Assembly: GCA_040403495.1 (NCBI GenBank)
Contig: JBBAKM010000002.1
Coordinates: 141,265-205,264, forward strand
Reading direction: 5' to 3'
Length of the DNA: 64,000 bases
Source of the DNA: JABMMZ01 sp040403495
GTDB taxonomy: Bacteria; Bacteroidota; Bacteroidia; NS11-12g; UBA955
Shown: positions 61,863 through 64,000 of the stretch, in pieces
How positions within the stretch are numbered: position 1 is the first letter of the stretch
Layout: each line of letters starts with the position of its first letter
The notes under the pieces: model-generated
Seen by the model: only the letters and a program-made list of their open reading frames with translations
Told to the model about the DNA's origin: nothing
Database searches by the model: none
Position numbers and translations under genes: made by a program

Positions 61863-61999
61863 TGACGCAAAACGGTTCTCATATTTGCGAAGGTGGGTAT
61901 TTTTACAACTAATGTTGATGAAGAGAACTGAACTTTCAGCTACCACAAAACTGCCTGCGGAGCACAAAACCCCGCCTATCATAAATATGCTGTTAGCTG
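61863..61999 (-). repeat. attC-like imperfect inverted repeat E2
   Basis: About 135 bp. CATATTT (61880-61886) pairs with AAATATG (61983-61989) and GGTGGG (61892-61897) with CCCGCC (61971-61976, one wobble), separated by an asymmetric internal loop. On the minus strand it begins with GCTAACAGC and ends with AACCGTTTTGCG. It follows the stop of the minus-strand gene at 62009 by about 10 bp and shares ACTGAA and GAGCACAAA blocks with E1. Confidence 0.5.
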
Positions 62000-62008
62000 T
62001 AGTTGTTT

Positions 62009-62956
62009 TCATTTCTTACTCAATAATTTTTCTATTTCGTAACCAACCCCAAGTGCACAGTCTGTAATTTCAATTTTCAAATAGTCATTTTTTGTCGCAA
62101 TTATGAAGTTCGCCCATGCAGTGCAACTCATTGTGCTTGTATATTGATTATAATTCCGCAATTCGTTTTCAAAGTTGATTATTAGTAAATATGTCGAATC
62201 ACTTATTTTTTGAATGCTGTCTATTTCCCATGGCTTATTCCCATAATGGCTTTTATATGAAATTACTTGATAGCCCACTGAATGTTTAATGAAAGAAAAC
62301 TTATAGCTTGTACCACCAAAACAACCTTGATAATTCATAGTTAAGTTTAGTGTGTCATTTAATTCAATATTTTTAGTAATGCTTTTTACTAATTCCATTT
62401 TGCAAATAGCGGCATATTGACTGAATTGAGGTTCTAGTTTTTTGCTATCTTTAATTTCGTTTAACAACATTAAAGCTTGTCCGAACCTATTTTGTTTTAA
62501 AGAACAAAAGGCATATCCGAATTTTAAAAAATCAGGTATTGTATCAATGTTTTGAGATGCATGTTTGTAATAGTCTTCAGCATTACTGAAGTTTTTAAGA
62601 TTTTTTTCCGATTCAGCGACAAACAATGATATTCTTTTATCGAGTTTTAAATTATCTGGCCATTCAATTTTATAATGTCTGTCGATAATATTTTGATAGT
62701 CGCTATTGCAAGTTGAGTCGCTCAGAAGTCTTTTGGATTCAGCAATTTGAAAAAGCAAATAGAAATATTCGTATTTGTCTGCCCTATCCCAAATCCTATT
62801 TTTTTTGAGAGCTTTCTGATATTGTGTCAATGCACCTTGATACTGTCTACTATTAAAATAATGATTGTCCAATTCAGTATTCTTTTCCTGTGAGTAAGTT
62901 GTTGTAGAAAGAATTAAACTTAAAATGGTCAGTATGCTTATTATTTTCGGTTTCAT
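62009..62956 (-). CDS. Secreted TPR-like hypothetical protein
   Basis: 315 residues from the ATG at 62956 (MKPKIISILTILSLILSTTT, signal peptide); the frame is open ten codons further to a TTG. Residues ~20-190 are helical with TPR-like repeats (YFNSRQYQGALTQYQKALKK, DRADKYEYFYLLFQIAESKR, NFSNAEDYYKHASQN, FGYAFCSLKQNRFGQALMLL). A C-terminal beta-rich domain of ~120 residues contains several cysteines (NYQGCFGGTSYKF, STMSCTAWANFI). No enzyme motif. Followed directly by repeat E2. Confidence 0.75.
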   Translation of the reverse strand: MKPKIISILTILSLILSTTTYSQEKNTELDNHYFNSRQYQGALTQYQKALKKNRIWDRADKYEYFYLLFQIAESKRLLSDSTCNSDYQNIIDRHYKIEWPDNLKLDKRISLFVAESEKNLKNFSNAEDYYKHASQNIDTIPDFLKFGYAFCSLKQNRFGQALMLLNEIKDSKKLEPQFSQYAAICKMELVKSITKNIELNDTLNLTMNYQGCFGGTSYKFSFIKHSVGYQVISYKSHYGNKPWEIDSIQKISDSTYLLIINFENELRNYNQYTSTMSCTAWANFIIATKNDYLKIEITDCALGVGYEIEKLLSKK

Positions 62957-63097
62957 TACAATTGGAGGTAACTCGTCTATACACAAAAAAACCTCAGTAT
63001 ATACACCCCAAATAGGACGGATTTGCGAAATTTTGTCTCATGTGTTTCAGTTTTACATCTACAAATTAAAACTATTCACTTCAAATCACCAAACTAC

Positions 63098-63119
63098 AAA
63101 AAAACCTGCTTTTCAGCAG
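63098..63119 (-). terminator. Weak rho-independent terminator
   Basis: On the minus strand CTGCT-GAAA-AGCAG (63106-63119) is followed by G and seven T. It would end transcripts of the AbiH-like gene, about 145 bp after its stop. Confidence 0.5.
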
Positions 63120-63205
63120 ATTCTTTTTGTTATGCGAAAATCAAGGACAAATCACTATTTGATAACATTATTGGACTCGGTATAGTAGGGATAACCAAAG
63201 ACTTC

Positions 63206-63236
63206 AATATATATTTCAAATTAAAGGAAATAGGTT
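63206..63236 (-). repeat. Copy of the paralogue upstream region
   Basis: AATATATATTTCAAATTAAA continuing to GGTT is 30/31 identical to 59075-59105, just upstream of the 58420-59067 gene, and related to ~58240-58270 upstream of its paralogue. Here no paralogue follows, so the promoter segment was copied or left behind without its gene. Confidence 0.65.
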
Positions 63237-63263
63237 AAAAAAAAATTTGGAATTGGTGGTGGA

Positions 63264-63950
63264 TTATATTTTTACTTCAAATTTATCATAATTTGGAAGA
63301 TGAACATCACAATCCTCAAACGGAATAACCTTATCCCTCATCATACCATTATCATCAAAGATTCTGGCGATGTTGAAACAGATTTCCTTGTAATTTTGAT
63401 ACCTTTCATCGTCGTTGCCATGCTTTGGTAATATCTTGATAGTTATACAATTGGGATTTTCGAAAATCTTCTTTAATAAAACCCTGTCGGTAATTGAACA
63501 TGAATGACCAAGTAAGTATACTTCATAATAATCACTTTTTATATAGCTAGTAATTAGGTCGTAATTACGATTTTTTAAATACTTAAAGGATTTTATATTT
63601 TCAAGAAAAATATCTTCAGAATTTTCAATTTCTTTATATTCATTGGTATTTTCATCCCCAAAGCCAAAAATAATATCTTTTGAATATTTAAGATTCCCAT
63701 GAATATTAAAATTTTGATATTCCATTTGTGTATTATTCATTAAATATAAATATGTATTTGTGTAATTGAAATTTAGAAAGACATTAATATTGATTTTATT
63801 TTCAAAACTAATTTTTTCATTATAGAACCATTCTATTGATTTTGCAGAAAGTTTAATACTTGATAGTGTTGTTAAATAAGATTCATTGTAATTATTAAAA
63901 TTAGTATCATTTACAAGATATAAATAATTTATTAACTCATTTTTTATCAA
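63264..63950 (-). CDS. AbiH-like abortive-infection protein, 5' part missing
   Basis: 228 residues, read from a TTG at 63950 because the frame is closed by TAA about 18 nt further upstream. It matches the C-terminal two thirds of AbiH-family proteins: VFLNFNYTNTYLYL, NIHGNLKYSKDIIFGFGDEN, YEVYLLGHSCSITDRVLLKK and IFENPNCITIKILPKHGNDD. The N-terminal nucleotide-binding-like segment (GNGFDL region) expected in AbiH is absent from this frame. Either the gene is 5'-truncated, frameshifted near the window end, or its start lies beyond it. AbiH proteins abort phage infection by an unknown mechanism. Confidence 0.7.
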   Translation of the reverse strand: MIKNELINYLYLVNDTNFNNYNESYLTTLSSIKLSAKSIEWFYNEKISFENKININVFLNFNYTNTYLYLMNNTQMEYQNFNIHGNLKYSKDIIFGFGDENTNEYKEIENSEDIFLENIKSFKYLKNRNYDLITSYIKSDYYEVYLLGHSCSITDRVLLKKIFENPNCITIKILPKHGNDDERYQNYKEICFNIARIFDDNGMMRDKVIPFEDCDVHLPNYDKFEVKI

Positions 63951-64000
63951 TACTGTCCTAAATAAATTTTAGAATTAAAAAAAGTTGAGCAAACACAATG

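Larger units (their letters stand above)
62957..63263. other. 307-bp spacer with hairpin and promoter remnant
   Basis: No gene is recognised. It holds a weak terminator hairpin (63098-63119) and at 63206-63236 a 31-bp segment 30/31 identical to the region upstream of the 58420-59067 gene. Confidence 0.5.

Noticed and set aside
63023..63238. 71-codon plus-strand frame
   Set aside because: It overlaps a terminator hairpin and a copied promoter segment and has no protein-like pattern.
57379..63950. Prophage or integrative conjugative element
   Set aside because: No structural, terminase, relaxase, integrase or plasmid genes; only hypothetical genes, fragments and TA/defence-like genes.
1..64000. 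tRNA, rRNA or riboswitch genes
   Set aside because: No cloverleaf-like segment, rRNA core sequence or recognisable riboswitch motif was noticed on either strand; a covariance search would be needed to exclude small ones.

Overview
The window comes from a Bacteroidota chromosome, probably a Flavobacteriales/Sphingobacteriales-like lineage, in a draft assembly: there are two runs of exactly 100 N, both inside tandem repeats. The evidence is the very AT-rich spacers, many start codons preceded by the Bacteroidota -7 promoter box TAnnTTTG, several secreted proteins with type IX secretion (T9SS) C-terminal sorting domains, a Bacteroidota LptE homologue, a fused E1 alpha/beta oxoacid dehydrogenase and paired DUF2975/HTH genes. 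No rRNA, tRNA, CRISPR array or complete insertion sequence was seen.

Layout. 1-12.3 kb: cell-surface and secreted proteins (a C25-like protein cut by the window edge, an SGNH-hydrolase/beta-helix protein, a PKD/CHU_C adhesin, a MacB-like permease, a subtilisin). 12.3-18.9 kb: a truncated haemoglobin divergent from a five-gene SpoIIM / DUF4129 / DUF4350 / MoxR / DUF58 operon. 19-24.1 kb: a tight envelope operon miaB - sigma-54 activator - lptE - TPR protein - secG, closed by a strong bidirectional terminator. 24.1-38.2 kb: mostly housekeeping and metabolic genes (metG, a GAF histidine kinase, a frameshifted FAD-monooxygenase/DsbA fusion with an aminotransferase, an RsmF-like methyltransferase, an EamA transporter, a second subtilisin, a DUF2975/HTH pair, a GT2). 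38.3-46 kb: an accessory stretch of small secreted and hypothetical proteins plus a GNAT/small-protein pair, with four copies of a hairpin repeat in the spacers. 46.1-57.3 kb: E1 alpha/beta dehydrogenase, GT39, a small membrane protein, mfd, a 23-bp minisatellite, a DUF4143 ATPase and an IcmF-type mutase. 57.3-64 kb: a scrambled accessory region with a duplicated two-gene family, gene fragments, a higA antitoxin behind a wrecked higB, cassette-like hypothetical genes separated by imperfect inverted repeats, and an AbiH-like defence gene missing its 5' part.

The most interesting structure is in the spacers. (i) A ~62-nt hairpin with a conserved one-sided 5-nt bulge occurs four times just downstream of minus-strand stop codons (38-46 kb). 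(ii) Variants sharing the core GCCGTTGTTGGT / ACCAACAACGGC sit at the exact ends of three different broken genes (57-59.3 kb). (iii) Three longer imperfect inverted repeats lie between genes at 59.8, 61.2 and 61.9 kb. Together they suggest an array of gene units bounded by folded recombination sites, with some resemblance to integron cassettes and attC sites; no integrase is visible here and this interpretation is inference.
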